Assembly: GCF_900188235.1 (NCBI RefSeq)
Contig: NZ_FZNT01000003.1
Location: 1-64,000 of the forward strand
Direction: 5' to 3'
From: Lutibacter agarilyticus
GTDB lineage: Bacteria > Bacteroidota > Bacteroidia > Flavobacteriales > Flavobacteriaceae
Length of the DNA: 64,000 nt
The position numbers were made by a program, and so were the translations under genes. The notes under the pieces are model-generated. The model was given only the letters and a program-made list of their open reading frames with translations, was not told where the DNA came from and made no database searches. Shown piece after piece: positions 1 to 8,988 of the stretch (position 1 is its first letter; each line of letters begins with the position of its first letter).

Positions 1-466
1 TTAGCGGCTGCAAATGTACAACCTTTTTCCTTTCCTAAACAAACTTTTTATCTGGTTTTTATTAAGTTTTTTTGAAGTGAAATATACAGCGCTGAAAACG
101 TGTAACTTATAATACATACTTCTATTTGAATTCTAACATTTAAATTTTTAAAGACTCATAAAACAATCCTTTTTTTTATTTCTTCTAAAAAATAAAAGCA
201 ATCCTACATATTTTAAACTCCTGTTAAAGGAATAAAATTTTACAAATACTTAATTCTATCACATCAATTTGGCTTTTAACTAATGACTCTCTTAAATACA
301 AATCAATAAATGGACTACCTATTAAATTTGGGTCTATTTTTTTAGACTACTATTTTATTAACTCCTTTTAATTTTAGTTCCATCTCTAAAGGAACTAGAT
401 ATTAGAGTATCTACCTTTGTTGTGACCAGATTTCAATTATGGTCCTAATAATTTTAGGACCTCAAC
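1..466. other. AT-rich stretch, no gene seen
   Basis: No reading frame of useful length and no recognisable RNA gene is visible on either strand. The stretch is AT-rich with many homopolymer runs and ends where the repeat block begins. Confidence 0.5.
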
Positions 467-473
467 AGTGTAA

Positions 474-977
474 TTTTTAATTTTTAAATTGCTACGAGTT
501 GTTGCTGTAGGTTTTCTTCAAAAAGCATTGATTTTTTTAAGTTTTTAAAAGTTGGTTTTCCATTGTTGTTGCTCATAGTTTTGTACGGCTTTATTGAGCA
601 CTGCACGTGTATCGTTTATGCATATAAACGGAATTACATTTCCTTTTAAATAATAGTTGAAAATCGACCGGTTTTAAGAGATAGGCATAACTAATACAGG
701 GATTCCCGGGCTTCTTTTGAAGGCGTTGTAATTACAAAACAATTAGGGCAAGGCTGATCTAGCGGCTTGCCACTGTTCAAGCCTTTGTTTAAAATAAAAA
801 AATGCGGTGCGTTGTAGGTTTACCTTTTCTATGAGTTTTAATTTCATAAGTTGGTATTCTTGTACATTTAAAATTAAATGCCTTTGCGCCATCTGGCTCT
901 TTTGCTAAAAGTGTCCAGTGAATACTTTCTTTACGCTCAGTCCTGCTTCTGTGGGTTTTGATTTCATACGTTAACAT
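474..977 (-). pseudogene. Broken copy of the 134-aa gene at 11278-11682 (DUF6943-like)
   Basis: The nucleotide sequence parallels 11278-11682, including the TYEIKTHR peptide near the start and the segment that encodes KPCPNCF in the other copy. In this copy the frame is broken shortly after TYEIKTHRKGK, where a shift leads to a stop after ten more residues, and further indels follow. The first part holds a tandem duplication, because TYEIKTHR occurs twice in the 62 residues still open. I see no way to read a full protein. The intact family looks like one common in Flavobacteriia near mobile DNA, and I am not sure of the family name. Confidence 0.65.
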
Positions 978-1250
978 TGTTCTCCAATTAAAATTATACG
1001 CTTCGCGTATATAATTTTCGGAAGAGAAAGAAAAAAGAAAGCACGTATTTTGGTGGCGAGGGCTCTGCTGTCAAGGTTTTTGAGAAAAATACGACCTGTG
1101 GTTTTGTATACATTGGAAGCGAACTGAAAGTAAGGTGGATACTTTTTTCAAAACCCATAGTGACCTTGAAAGAATTTTAGCGGCTGGAGATGGGAGTTAC
1201 CAATTTTTGCTATCTTTTTTGTTTTTATTATTAACTATAAACAACCTTTT

Positions 1251-1592
1251 ATGGAAAATCCTTTTGAAATTATCATTAAAAAACTAACTGTTATTGAAAA
1301 ACGACTTACATCAATTGAGCACAAATTAGGAACTAAATATAATGATGATGACTATAAAGAAGTTATGAATTTAAAGCAGTTATGTGGCTATTTAGAACTT
1401 TCAAAAAGTCATATTTATAAACTAACAAGTACACGAGAAATTCCACATTATAAAAGTGGTGGTAAAAAATTGTATTTTAATAAATATGAAATTGATAAAT
1501 GGGTATTAAAAAATAAGGTTGATACCAATGATGAAATTAATACAATGGCTGCTAATTATATAATGAATAGTAAGTTTAAATTTAAGAAATAG
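1251..1592 (+). CDS. Excisionase-type HTH DNA-binding protein
   Basis: A 113-residue protein. Residues 1-30 form a probable short coiled coil. Residues about 38-88 (from MNLKQLCGYLELSKSHIYKL to KWVLKN) form a winged-helix excisionase/MerR-like fold of the HTH_17 type, with a typical basic wing around KSGGKKLYFNK. Such proteins bind DNA as recombination directionality factors or small regulators in Bacteroidota elements. It sits within repeat block copy 1 and has no counterpart in copy 2. No integrase lies beside it, so it may be an orphan from an older insertion. Confidence 0.75.
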   Translation: MENPFEIIIKKLTVIEKRLTSIEHKLGTKYNDDDYKEVMNLKQLCGYLELSKSHIYKLTSTREIPHYKSGGKKLYFNKYEIDKWVLKNKVDTNDEINTMAANYIMNSKFKFKK

Positions 1593-2290
1593 CGAAGCAA
1601 CGGCGAAGCTAACTGCGATTTGAACGAAGGGTGCTGGGGCACGTGCAACAACTACGTGTTACAAGCAAAGGGTGGCAGTGTTTTTTACTACTTTTTTTGT
1701 TCAGATAGTATGTGTAGGTAATGGCAAGGGCAAGGAATGGATTGGTTTTAAGTAGCTTTTATTCATTTTTTACTCATCCTTTATCTATTTTTTATTGGAA
1801 ATCATGATGTGCTTCGCAGTTGCTTGTCCAAAAAATGAACCAAAAAAAGATACTTTTTAGTAGGAATTTCTGCTGTGCAGAACCGTCCTTAAAACTTCGC
1901 TTCACTGCATTCCTGATTTCGAAGCTTTTAAGCGCATATTCTTAATAAAAAGATTAAAACAACGAGAAAAACGTGAAGTTTTAAGGGGGTTTGGTTAACC
2001 CCTCCGCCTTTAGCACCTCCCCTTAAAAGGTTAGGAGTTGTAATTTAATTTATTTACTTAGACACCCTTGTAATTATATTTTATGGAACAAAATGGAGCG
2101 TATTGTGAACACCTTATTACCTGCACGGATGTTTCTGGCTTGTCGTATTGTTTCATATGGAAACGGATTAAAAAGAGGGTAAATGCAAAAAGTAAATACT
2201 ACCTTTTTCGGTGGTTTTTACCGTGCGGAATTGGAAACTTTATGGAATACAAAGTGTTAACAGAATGCAGTACTACTGAGGTTTGAAGGC

Positions 2291-2655
2291 TTTTCATTAT
2301 CTAATAAATAAAATTACTAGCCATTTTTATACCCTTTTTTCTAAACAAATATCAACTTAAATATATTTAAAACTAGTGAATCTAATTACTTATATAATAC
2401 TAATTTAAAATTCATTTTTCAAAACAACTTCTCCTTTACCAAATCATTTAAAAACATTACTTTTTACCAAAAATTTTCTTTTCCATTTCTTCTACAATGA
2501 CTTAATTTAATATATCAAATGAAACTAATCTAATATGATAACAAGAAGAAAAGTAGATTCCTAAATACTTATAAAATCATCATTAGAAGTAAAAAATCAT
2601 TTAAAGACAATCTGTATTCTGTTTGAACAAAACCTGCATCTATATATTTAGGTTA
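2291..2655. other. Intergenic, no gene seen
   Basis: AT-rich sequence between the repeat block and the stop of the esterase gene. I see no reading frame or clear hairpin. It receives the 3' end of the minus-strand esterase transcript. Confidence 0.4.
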
Positions 2656-3510
2656 TCAATTACTTATCATTTTATACTCATTTAATTCAAGCACTTTTAA
2701 TGCATATCGTTTACCCAATTCTCTTACACCTTCAGAATTAAAATGAATATTATCTTCTCTCGCCTTACAACCACTTGAAGATATTACGTGAGCTGTAGAA
2801 ACTACTTCTGGAAGTCTGTTTATAATTAGATTCATTTTAGCACATTTCCCCCCTTGATCTTCCCCCACTAACTCACCTGCTAAAAGTGGAACTTCTGTAG
2901 CTTTTAGTGAAAGATCTTTTAGTATATTGTTGTAAACCTTCTTTACATATAAAGGCCAATTTTCATCTTCATTATTGGTCTCACCTTGATGTAATATTAC
3001 TCCTTTAATAACTCCATCTTTTTGAGCTTGCTTTGCTAGATCTATCAATCGATGATAAGGATTTCCGCCATACCCTTTAATTTTATTCAGAAACCATTCT
3101 TCAGGGTAAGAAGCCGTATAGTCTTGGTAATTTTCTTTATCAAATAAGCGGATATCACATCCGCCAATAGCTACATTAATTACACCTACTTTTATACTGT
3201 CAGGTAATTTTTCAATCATAGTTTTTCCAAAATAATCTGCAGGAGAAAGACCAGCATAGCATTGACTTAAAGGCGGAATAGCAGGATGCCATTCTCCCTT
3301 TCTTTTTTCAAGATTTGAGCAATCCATAGATTGCATCATTACAAAACGTTCATTAGCTATTTTATCTTGATCTTCAATTTTAGCGGAACCTTCCATATTT
3401 GATTGACCAAAACATAAATAAATATGGAAATTTTTGTCTTGTGAAAACATATTTATTGTAACAAAAAGAAATAGTGATAATGCTATTTTTTTAATTTTAT
3501 TTTTCAGCAT
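2656..3510 (-). CDS. CE6-type carbohydrate acetylesterase (sialate O-acetylesterase/DUF303 family)
   Basis: A 284-residue secreted SGNH-type esterase. After a signal peptide (about residues 1-24) comes the nucleophile block GQSNMEG with Ser37. A GGCDIRLF segment with oxyanion-type glycines follows, then the QGETN block near residue 176, and a C-terminal DNIHFNSEG motif supplying the Asp/His pair. Members of this family (CE6, DUF303) remove acetyl groups from xylan and related polysaccharides. The gene is 9 bp downstream of the GH97 gene on the same strand, so the two probably form an operon. With the GH10 relic next door, a xylan substrate is plausible but inferred. Confidence 0.85.
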   Translation of the reverse strand: MLKNKIKKIALSLFLFVTINMFSQDKNFHIYLCFGQSNMEGSAKIEDQDKIANERFVMMQSMDCSNLEKRKGEWHPAIPPLSQCYAGLSPADYFGKTMIEKLPDSIKVGVINVAIGGCDIRLFDKENYQDYTASYPEEWFLNKIKGYGGNPYHRLIDLAKQAQKDGVIKGVILHQGETNNEDENWPLYVKKVYNNILKDLSLKATEVPLLAGELVGEDQGGKCAKMNLIINRLPEVVSTAHVISSSGCKAREDNIHFNSEGVRELGKRYALKVLELNEYKMISN

Positions 3511-3519
3511 TATTTAATT

Positions 3520-5526
3520 TTATTTATCTTTTTTCTTAAATCTAATAGCGGCTCCACCTCCTTCAGCTAAGTTAATTTGTAACGTATCTGAGGCTGTTAC
3601 TTCTTTTGTCGAAATTACAACTTCGGAAGCATTTTTATTCCAGGTAATTCCCTTAGCATCTGCATAAATTTGAGCTTCATAAATTGCGTTTGAGTCGAGG
3701 AATGATAACTCAATATCAAATAAACGACTTTTTTCATTGGTTAAACTTCCTAGGTACCAATCATCACTAAATCTATCTTTACGAACGGTAGTTATGTATT
3801 CTCCAATTTCAGCATTTAATACTTTGGTATCTTCCCAATCTACGGGAACATCATGTAAAAATTTAAAAGCAGGATTGCTATCATAATTTTCTGGCAAATC
3901 TGCTAACATTTGAATTGGAGAATAAAGTACAACATATAATGCTAGTTGTTTTGCAGCCGTAGTATGCACATCTCTTCCTTCAAAACCTTGATTAATTTCA
4001 ACATCCAACACTCCAGGTGTAAAATCCATAGGACCTGCAAGCATTCTTGTAAAAGGGATTGTTGCTGTATGACTTGGCGGATTACCATCGCTCCAAGCAT
4101 TGTATTCTTGTCCGCGGGCACCTTCACGAGCCATCATATTTGGGTAGGTTCTGCGTTCACCGGTATCTTTTATTGGTTCGTGAAAGTTTACAGTTAATTG
4201 ATATTCTAATGCTTTTTCTAAAACAAAACGATAATAATTAACTCCAAATTGTCCGTGATGCCATTCCTTCATATTTAAACGAGAGCCAACCTGACCTATT
4301 TTTACATCATGAATACCAACATCTTTATACAGTTGCATTCCCGCATCAATTTGATCTAAATAATTAATAATGTTTGAACCTGTTTCGTGGTATCCAATAA
4401 TATTTACTTCATTTTTTTTTGCATAATCCGTTACTTTTTTTAGGTCGAAATTATCTGCCTCTTGGGTAAAGCTAAACTTATGCATGGCATTTTCATACCA
4501 AGCAGTAGTCCAGCCTTTATTCCACCCTTCAATAAGTAAATGATCTATGCCTAACTTTTTACAATAATCAATATACTTAAAGGCGTTTTTTGTTGTTGCA
4601 CCTTGTGTTTCACTTTCCCAAAAAGTATATTTTCCAATATGCATTCCCCACCAAATACCTAAATATTTACTTGGTTTTATCCAACTAGTGTCTTCAATTT
4701 TATTAGGATCATTTAAGTTTAAAATTAAATATGAAGTAATTAATTCTCCAGGGGTTTCTGCGATTTGTAGTGTTCTCCAAGGAGTTTTAAAAGTTCCATT
4801 GGTTTTTACTCTATCTCCATCGGCCCAAGGCACTAAATCTACTTTCAACTCAGTTCCTTTCGTTTTTCCCAAAGTCATACTTGCAAAATCTTTTAAGTTT
4901 GCTTCGTGAAAACTTAATGATAATCCGCTGTTACTTTTGATAGTTAACGGTGTATGAACGGTATCTAAATCACTTACAAGGGATTTGGTAGTTAAATATT
5001 CATATCGATTATCTTGATAAGCGCCAATCCACCAAGCATCTCCATCGGCACTTAAATTAAACGATGTCAACTCATCCATAATAACAAGATGATCAATACC
5101 CTGTTGCGGAAATATATAGCGCAACGCAATTCCGTCATCAAAAGCTCTAAATTGAATTTCTATTTTTCTTTTATTAGCAGTTTTTTCTTGAAGTGTAACT
5201 GATAATTGATTGTAATTATTTTGAATGAATTGTTTTTCGCCCCAGACCTGTTCCCAAGTTTTATCAAAAGTACTTTCTTCAATAGTTAGCACTTCAAAGT
5301 TTTCACATAGAGAATCATTGTTTTTAAATACAAACCCTAAATTAGAGTTATTTAACACATTTATATCACCGTGTTTAACACTATAAGTAGGATTTCCGTT
5401 TGTTAATTCAAATGTAATTTCATTATTAGCTTTTGGTGAGCTTACTTTGTGTGTGCTATTTTTTTCTTCTTGAGAACAAGAAATACATATTATTATTAGT
5501 AAAATTATGCTTAACGGTTTTATCAT
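3520..5526 (-). CDS. GH97 glycoside hydrolase, SusB-like (probable inverting alpha-glucosidase)
   Basis: A 668-residue lipoprotein (lipobox ending CISC, Cys17) with the full GH97 layout: N-terminal beta-supersandwich, central (beta/alpha)8 barrel and C-terminal beta domain. It follows Bacteroides SusB closely in motif order: LGIWWGMHIG, EWHHGQFGVNYY, VNFHEPIK, RTYPNMMAREGARGQEY and GPMDFTPG. The two glutamates that act as base in SusB (in VNFHE and GQEY) are kept. The position of the retaining-type Asp nucleophile is occupied by the VGQVG loop. This argues for the inverting alpha-glucosidase branch rather than retaining alpha-galactosidase. The protein probably acts at the outer membrane or in the periplasm. 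Confidence 0.9.
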   Translation of the reverse strand: MIKPLSIILLIIICISCSQEEKNSTHKVSSPKANNEITFELTNGNPTYSVKHGDINVLNNSNLGFVFKNNDSLCENFEVLTIEESTFDKTWEQVWGEKQFIQNNYNQLSVTLQEKTANKRKIEIQFRAFDDGIALRYIFPQQGIDHLVIMDELTSFNLSADGDAWWIGAYQDNRYEYLTTKSLVSDLDTVHTPLTIKSNSGLSLSFHEANLKDFASMTLGKTKGTELKVDLVPWADGDRVKTNGTFKTPWRTLQIAETPGELITSYLILNLNDPNKIEDTSWIKPSKYLGIWWGMHIGKYTFWESETQGATTKNAFKYIDYCKKLGIDHLLIEGWNKGWTTAWYENAMHKFSFTQEADNFDLKKVTDYAKKNEVNIIGYHETGSNIINYLDQIDAGMQLYKDVGIHDVKIGQVGSRLNMKEWHHGQFGVNYYRFVLEKALEYQLTVNFHEPIKDTGERRTYPNMMAREGARGQEYNAWSDGNPPSHTATIPFTRMLAGPMDFTPGVLDVEINQGFEGRDVHTTAAKQLALYVVLYSPIQMLADLPENYDSNPAFKFLHDVPVDWEDTKVLNAEIGEYITTVRKDRFSDDWYLGSLTNEKSRLFDIELSFLDSNAIYEAQIYADAKGITWNKNASEVVISTKEVTASDTLQINLAEGGGAAIRFKKKDK

Positions 5527-5985
5527 TTTTTTAAAAATTTAAAGCAAATTACACAAAATAATACTTGTAAATATTTATATGTAACTATGTTTACTGATTT
5601 GTATGTTTAAATTTAATATTACTTATTCATTTAAAATGATACTATTTCGGCATTCTCCTATACATTTTCTTAGAATAAATCATTTAATTTTAAAATTAAA
5701 CAATTTATCTCAAAAGATACTTTTATTATAAATAATAAAGGAATTTTAAGTATTTAATTCGCATAGGTTTTAATCCTTTATGAATTCGTTTTAAAACAAG
5801 ATAAAAGAGGGTGAATTCAATAAAATGTTTTTACCCTCCCATTTTAAAGACTATTGCAACAAATGTACTATCAATTACCGTTTTCGTTTCAGTAAAATAA
5901 TAGCTATTCAGCTAATTTTACATCATAGTTTTTATTCAGATACATTAAAACTTTTTATAATAAATAACCACCATAAACCAGTAGC
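5527..5985. other. Divergent intergenic region
   Basis: AT-rich region between the divergent GH97 gene and the GH10 relic. An inverted repeat AGAGGGT ... ACCCTCC lies around 5809-5840. No gene is visible, and no clean TANNTTTG box was found for either side. Confidence 0.4.
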
Positions 5986-6656
5986 ATGGTACATACAGCT
6001 AAAACCTTTTCACTATTAATTTTAATTACACTTTGTATTAGTTGCAATACAGAGAAAAAAGAAAAGTAAGCAATTAAAGAAACAACTTCACTGAAAGAGA
6101 ATTTTAAAAATAAATTTCTTATTGGTGCTGCTATAAACGATAACATTATTTTAGAAACAGATACGCTTGCTGTAAACGTTCTTAAAAGTGATTTTAACAC
6201 CATTACACCTGAAAATATTATGAAATGGATGTATATCCGCAGCCTGATACATTTTATTTTGATATGACTGATAAATATGTGGCTTTTGGAGAAAAGAACA
6301 ATATGAATATTGTTGGTCACACCTTGGTATGGCATTCTCAAATTGCACCTTTTATGAATGAGGTTAAGGATAGTGCAGTTATGGCGAAACATATAGAAAA
6401 CCAAATAAACACTATTGTTGGTAGATATAAAGGACGAATTCACACTTGGGATGTGGTTAACGAAGCTTTAAATGAAGATGGAACATTCAGAGAATCTAAT
6501 TTGTTCAAAGTAATGGGCGAAAATTATATTGAGCAGGCTTTTAAGTTAGCTGCCAAAGCAGATCCAGAAGTAAAATTAGTGTATAACGTAGGTTGTTTTG
6601 TGGTGCTAAGTGCAGTAGTAATTGCATTAGTGATGTTTTACCGCATCTACGAGTAG
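5986..6656 (+). pseudogene. GH10 endo-xylanase relic, frameshifted and truncated
   Basis: Reading from ATG 5986 gives a lipoprotein signal (ending CISCNTEKKEK), then an in-frame TAA at 6067-6069. The same frame continues with a GH10 N-terminus (FLIGAAINDN ... ITPENIMKW). At about 6225 the frame shifts and continues as VYPQPDTFYFDMTDKYVAFG, VGHTLVWHSQ and HTWDVVNEAL, the last containing the acid/base glutamate of GH10. After KLVYN near 6590 homology stops, and a membrane-like tail ending LVMFYRIYE follows. The nucleophile half of the barrel is missing. At least three lesions are visible (stop, frameshift, deletion), so no active enzyme is expected. The tail looks like the end of a transporter, implying a deletion junction. 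Confidence 0.85.
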
Positions 6657-6657
6657 A

Positions 6658-6694
6658 TAGGAGTCACTTAACCAAAATTTTTAACAGACTCCTA
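6658..6694 (+). terminator. Stem-loop after the GH10 relic
   Basis: The arms TAGGAGTC (6658-6665) and GACTCCTA (6687-6694) pair perfectly. A T-rich run follows after a short spacer (6701-6710). Probably the original terminator of the gene whose 3' end is fused to the GH10 relic. Confidence 0.5.
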
Positions 6695-6760
6695 TTTGGA
6701 CTCTTTTTTTTTAGTTTTTTTAGTTTTTAATGGTTTTCAGGGAGAATACTGAGTATTAAA

Positions 6761-6782
6761 AAACCCTATAAACATAGGGTTT
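6761..6782 (-). terminator. Displaced chromosomal terminator of tRNA-Ser
   Basis: A 9-bp stem AAACCCTAT / ATAGGGTTT with a 4-nt loop, followed on the minus strand by a run of T. It lies downstream, in tRNA orientation, of the duplicated tRNA 3' end at 6825-6851. Before insertion it would therefore have ended the tRNA-Ser transcript. A similar hairpin occurs inside the right end of the element at 56821-56843. Confidence 0.6.
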
Positions 6783-6824
6783 ATGGGGTTTTGTTGTTTT
6801 TCAGTCTCTTTTGACTTTGTTTTC

Positions 6825-6851
6825 GCAGAGAGGAAGGGATTCGAACCCTCG
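6825..6851 (-). repeat. attL: 27-bp copy of the tRNA-Ser 3' end
   Basis: Identical over 27 bp to 56867-56893, covering the 3' acceptor strand and T-arm of tRNA-Ser(GGA), in the same orientation. The match ends where the tRNA continues into its variable arm. This is the chromosomal tRNA 3' end displaced by the insertion. Confidence 0.9.
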
Positions 6852-6896
6852 CTGACTTCCCTTTATATATAAGGACTTCCCTACTCTATTTTATTT

Positions 6897-6920
6897 TTGT
6901 TGACCGATTTGTTGACCTAA
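6897..6920 (+). promoter_or_regulatory. Integrase arm-type site, left end
   Basis: Two tandem 12-mers that each begin TTGTTGACC (TTGTTGACCGAT and TTGTTGACCTAA). The same 24 bp occur at 56745-56768 inside the right end. Paired distal sites at both ends of a tyrosine-recombinase element fit arm-type binding sites for integrase or excisionase. Confidence 0.65.
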
Positions 6921-7011
6921 CCATTGATATCAATTAATTAGATTTGACTTTCAATCTTAACTCAAAGATACGATTTTCAATGTATTAAATAAGTACAATT
7001 AAGGTTAAATT

Positions 7012-7215
7012 CTATGACACTTTTCTCAAATACTCATTCACAATTTCCAGGTTAATACCAGAATACTCTGCAAATTCTTCTGAAGTAATAAACTGGTATG
7101 GTTCTTTTCCAAAATGAATTTTAATTCTATTTAAAAGTTTTCTTCCATAGCGTTCACTTCTGCCAGTGATGCATTGAATGTCTTTTGGGTATATACAAGC
7201 TCTTACTATTTTCAT
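7012..7215 (-). CDS. Small 67-aa protein of unknown function, possible regulator
   Basis: The protein has a pattern of short helices (SERYGRKLLNRIKIHF, then EFAEYSGINLEIVNEYLRK) that resembles a small helix-rich DNA-binding protein, but I do not recognise a named family. It is the first gene inside the left attachment site and is divergent from the 7375 gene. It could regulate that module, but this is positional inference only. Confidence 0.6.
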   Translation of the reverse strand: MKIVRACIYPKDIQCITGRSERYGRKLLNRIKIHFGKEPYQFITSEEFAEYSGINLEIVNEYLRKVS

Positions 7216-7374
7216 TTTAATGCATTATCCATACTTTATCCCACCAGTACCTATTGATTGTCCATATACCACAAATTGGTTAAAAAGGATGTTTTCGGAA
7301 TGGATGGATTGTTGTTTTTGATTTCTTATATAAAGATAGTTTCATTTGTTGAGAATTAAAAATTTTATAACATT

Positions 7375-8130
7375 ATGGCCAAACAAACTGGTATTATTAG
7401 ATTGAAAGGAACTATTGGAGGTATTTCCTTTTACAAAACTGCAGATGGACACCTTGCCCGTGAAAAAGGTGGTGTAGATGCATCAAGAATTAAAAATGAT
7501 CCTGCGTTTCAAAGAATACGAGAAAATGGTGCTGAATTCGGTGCTGCTGGAAAAGGTGGTAAAGTATTGCGTAACGCAATTCGGCTTCTTTTACAAAATG
7601 CAAAAGACAAAAGAGTGGTTAGTAGATTGACTACTGATTTGTTGAAAATTGTAAAAACTGACACAACAAATGCTCGTGGTGCTAGAACAATTGAAGATGG
7701 AAATATTGAACTTTTGGAAGGTTTTGAATTTAACGCTAACGGGAAATTAGGTGCGACTTTATTTGTTGCAACTGTGAATGCATTTGATAGAGTTACTGGA
7801 GACGCCACAGTAAGTGTTGCTCCTTTTGCACCAACTGTTAGAATTGCTGCTCCTGCAGGAACTACTCATTTTAAAATGGTAATGGGAGCTGCTGAGGTTG
7901 ACTTCATCAATGAAACTTCTGTTTTTGAAAGTGATGAAACTGCTGTATTACCTTATGACAATGCTTTAACTGCTCAAATTGATTTGAGCGCTGTTGTAAC
8001 TGCTAATTCTACGAAACCTGTTGCTCAGGTTTTAGGAATTGAGTTTTATCAAGAGGTGAATGGGCAAATGTATTCATTGAAAAATGGATCTTACAATGCC
8101 TTGTCTATTGTTGATATAGACACTGTTTAA
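7375..8130 (+). CDS. 251-aa protein, first gene of a phage-like module
   Basis: Not assigned to a named family. The N-terminus (MAKQTGIIRLKGTIGGISFY, then KTADGHLAREKGGVD) is glycine-rich and basic. The middle (residues about 60-110) is helical, and the C-terminal half is predicted beta-rich with a closing FYQEVNGQMYSLKNGSYNAL segment. No signal peptide or membrane segment is seen. It starts a run of four tightly packed plus-strand genes, and its stop overlaps the next start (TAATG), which suggests translational coupling. A structural role is conceivable from the gene order but not shown. Confidence 0.75.
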   Translation: MAKQTGIIRLKGTIGGISFYKTADGHLAREKGGVDASRIKNDPAFQRIRENGAEFGAAGKGGKVLRNAIRLLLQNAKDKRVVSRLTTDLLKIVKTDTTNARGARTIEDGNIELLEGFEFNANGKLGATLFVATVNAFDRVTGDATVSVAPFAPTVRIAAPAGTTHFKMVMGAAEVDFINETSVFESDETAVLPYDNALTAQIDLSAVVTANSTKPVAQVLGIEFYQEVNGQMYSLKNGSYNALSIVDIDTV

Positions 8131-8525
8131 TGCATTTACTATTACACAGAACTTATTTTAAAGAGGGCACCAATGGTGCTCTCTTTTATAAAGGACACTT
8201 TTTAGGTTTTGTTATTGAATTGCCTTGGCTGGATAACAAAAGAATTATTTCTTGTATTCCTGAAGGCGTATACACTTTGAAACCACGGTTTTCAGAAAAG
8301 TTTAAACATCATTTACAAGTTGAAAATGTTCCTAACAGAAATTTGATTTTAATTCATCCTGCCAATGATGCAAAACTTGAATTGGAAGGTTGCCTCGCTC
8401 CAGTTACGAACTTAATTGGCATTGGAAAAGGATTGTATTCCAGACCATTATTTCAAAAAATAATTGCCCTATGCTATCAGGCATTCGACAGAAAAGAAAC
8501 CATCACATTAACCATTAAATCTTAA
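8130..8525 (+). CDS. DUF5675 family protein
   Basis: 131 residues that match the DUF5675 pattern: an N-terminal LLLHRTYF segment, GFVIELPWLDN, then IPEGVYTLKPRFS, NLILIHPANDAKLELEGC and a G-I-G-K-G-L stretch. Members are frequent in Bacteroidota phages and mobile elements, and their activity is not established to my knowledge. The gene overlaps the preceding stop by one base and is followed after 2 bp by a small membrane protein. This fits one transcription unit ending at the terminator at 8941-8965. Confidence 0.75.
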   Translation: MHLLLHRTYFKEGTNGALFYKGHFLGFVIELPWLDNKRIISCIPEGVYTLKPRFSEKFKHHLQVENVPNRNLILIHPANDAKLELEGCLAPVTNLIGIGKGLYSRPLFQKIIALCYQAFDRKETITLTIKS

Positions 8526-8527
8526 TT

Positions 8528-8770
8528 ATGAACTTAACTCAACGCTATACAAAAAAGACCCCTAGATTTTTTAGAACACTAAGAAATATTGGTATTGCTT
8601 TAGCTACTGCAGGAGGTGTTATTATTGCAGCTCCAATTTCTTTACCGGCTATTGTAATATCTATTGCCACTTATTTAACAGTTGCGGGAACTGTGGCTAC
8701 GGCTGTAAGCCAAGCAGTCGTTTCTGACACTAAAAATGATACAGTATCTAAAAAGAATGGCAACAAATAA
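8528..8770 (+). CDS. Small membrane protein, possibly holin-like
   Basis: 80 residues: a basic N-terminus (TQRYTKKTPRFFRTLR), then two hydrophobic segments about residues 21-41 and 44-64 separated by a proline turn, and a polar tail. Size and topology resemble small phage holins, but no family is recognised. The next gene starts inside its 3' end. Confidence 0.6.
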   Translation: MNLTQRYTKKTPRFFRTLRNIGIALATAGGVIIAAPISLPAIVISIATYLTVAGTVATAVSQAVVSDTKNDTVSKKNGNK

Positions 8771-8933
8771 TTTTCAACTGAAATCTGGTGTGTTTGGGGG
8801 CACACTTTTATCTACGGTATTCAATATTAGCTTGCACGATATTTTATTTACTATTGTAATGGCTTTTATTGGGGCGGTGGTTAGTTTCTTTGTATCGTTT
8901 ATGCTTCGGAAATTATTTTCAGATAAAAATTAA
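8757..8933 (+). CDS. Small membrane protein (58 aa)
   Basis: The start is placed at ATG 8757, overlapping the upstream gene by 14 bp. An earlier in-frame ATG at 8736 would give 65 residues but lies deeper in the upstream gene. A short polar N-terminus is followed by a long hydrophobic stretch (LHDILFTIVMAFIGAVVSFF and onwards) that could form one or two membrane helices, ending in a basic tail RKLFSDKN. It is the last gene before the terminator. Function is unknown, and pairing with the preceding membrane protein suggests a shared role. Confidence 0.55.
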   Translation: MATNNFQLKSGVFGGTLLSTVFNISLHDILFTIVMAFIGAVVSFFVSFMLRKLFSDKN

Positions 8934-8940
8934 AGTTTTA

Positions 8941-8965
8941 AAAGCACCTGATGGGTGCTTTTTTT
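8941..8965 (+). terminator. Rho-independent terminator of the phage-like module
   Basis: Stem AAGCACC / GGGTGCTT (about 7-8 bp, one end wobble), 4-nt loop TGAT, then a run of seven T. It lies 8 bp after the stop of the 8933 gene. Confidence 0.85.
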
Positions 8966-8988
8966 CATAAACACATTCACAAAAAATT

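Larger units (their letters stand above)
467..2290 (+). repeat. 1.8-kb repeat block, copy 1 (outside the element)
   Basis: This block matches 11278-13070 in the same orientation and order. Both copies carry the reading frame beginning with the peptide TYEIKTHR on the minus strand, then a GGCTGGAG-containing segment, then a stretch around AGGAATTTCTGCT, then the ATGGAACAAAATGGA segment near the right end. The copies are divergent, with many substitutions and small indels, so the duplication is not recent. Copy 1 additionally contains the HTH gene at 1251-1592. It lies on the chromosomal side of the left attachment repeat, while copy 2 is inside the element. Confidence 0.75.

Noticed and set aside
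2083-2286. 67-residue open frame starting MEQNGAYCEH
   Set aside because: The matching place in repeat block copy 2 (from 12820) stops after about 21 codons and the sequence is not protein-like. It is treated as part of the repeat.
5955-6443. 162-residue minus-strand open frame with hydrophobic stretches
   Set aside because: It lies antisense to the GH10 relic, whose plus-strand peptides match the family clearly. The hydrophobicity is a by-product.
8528-8933. Firm holin/lysis annotation for the two small membrane proteins
   Set aside because: Size and topology fit, but there is no sequence family match and no lysin next to them. Left as unknown membrane proteins.
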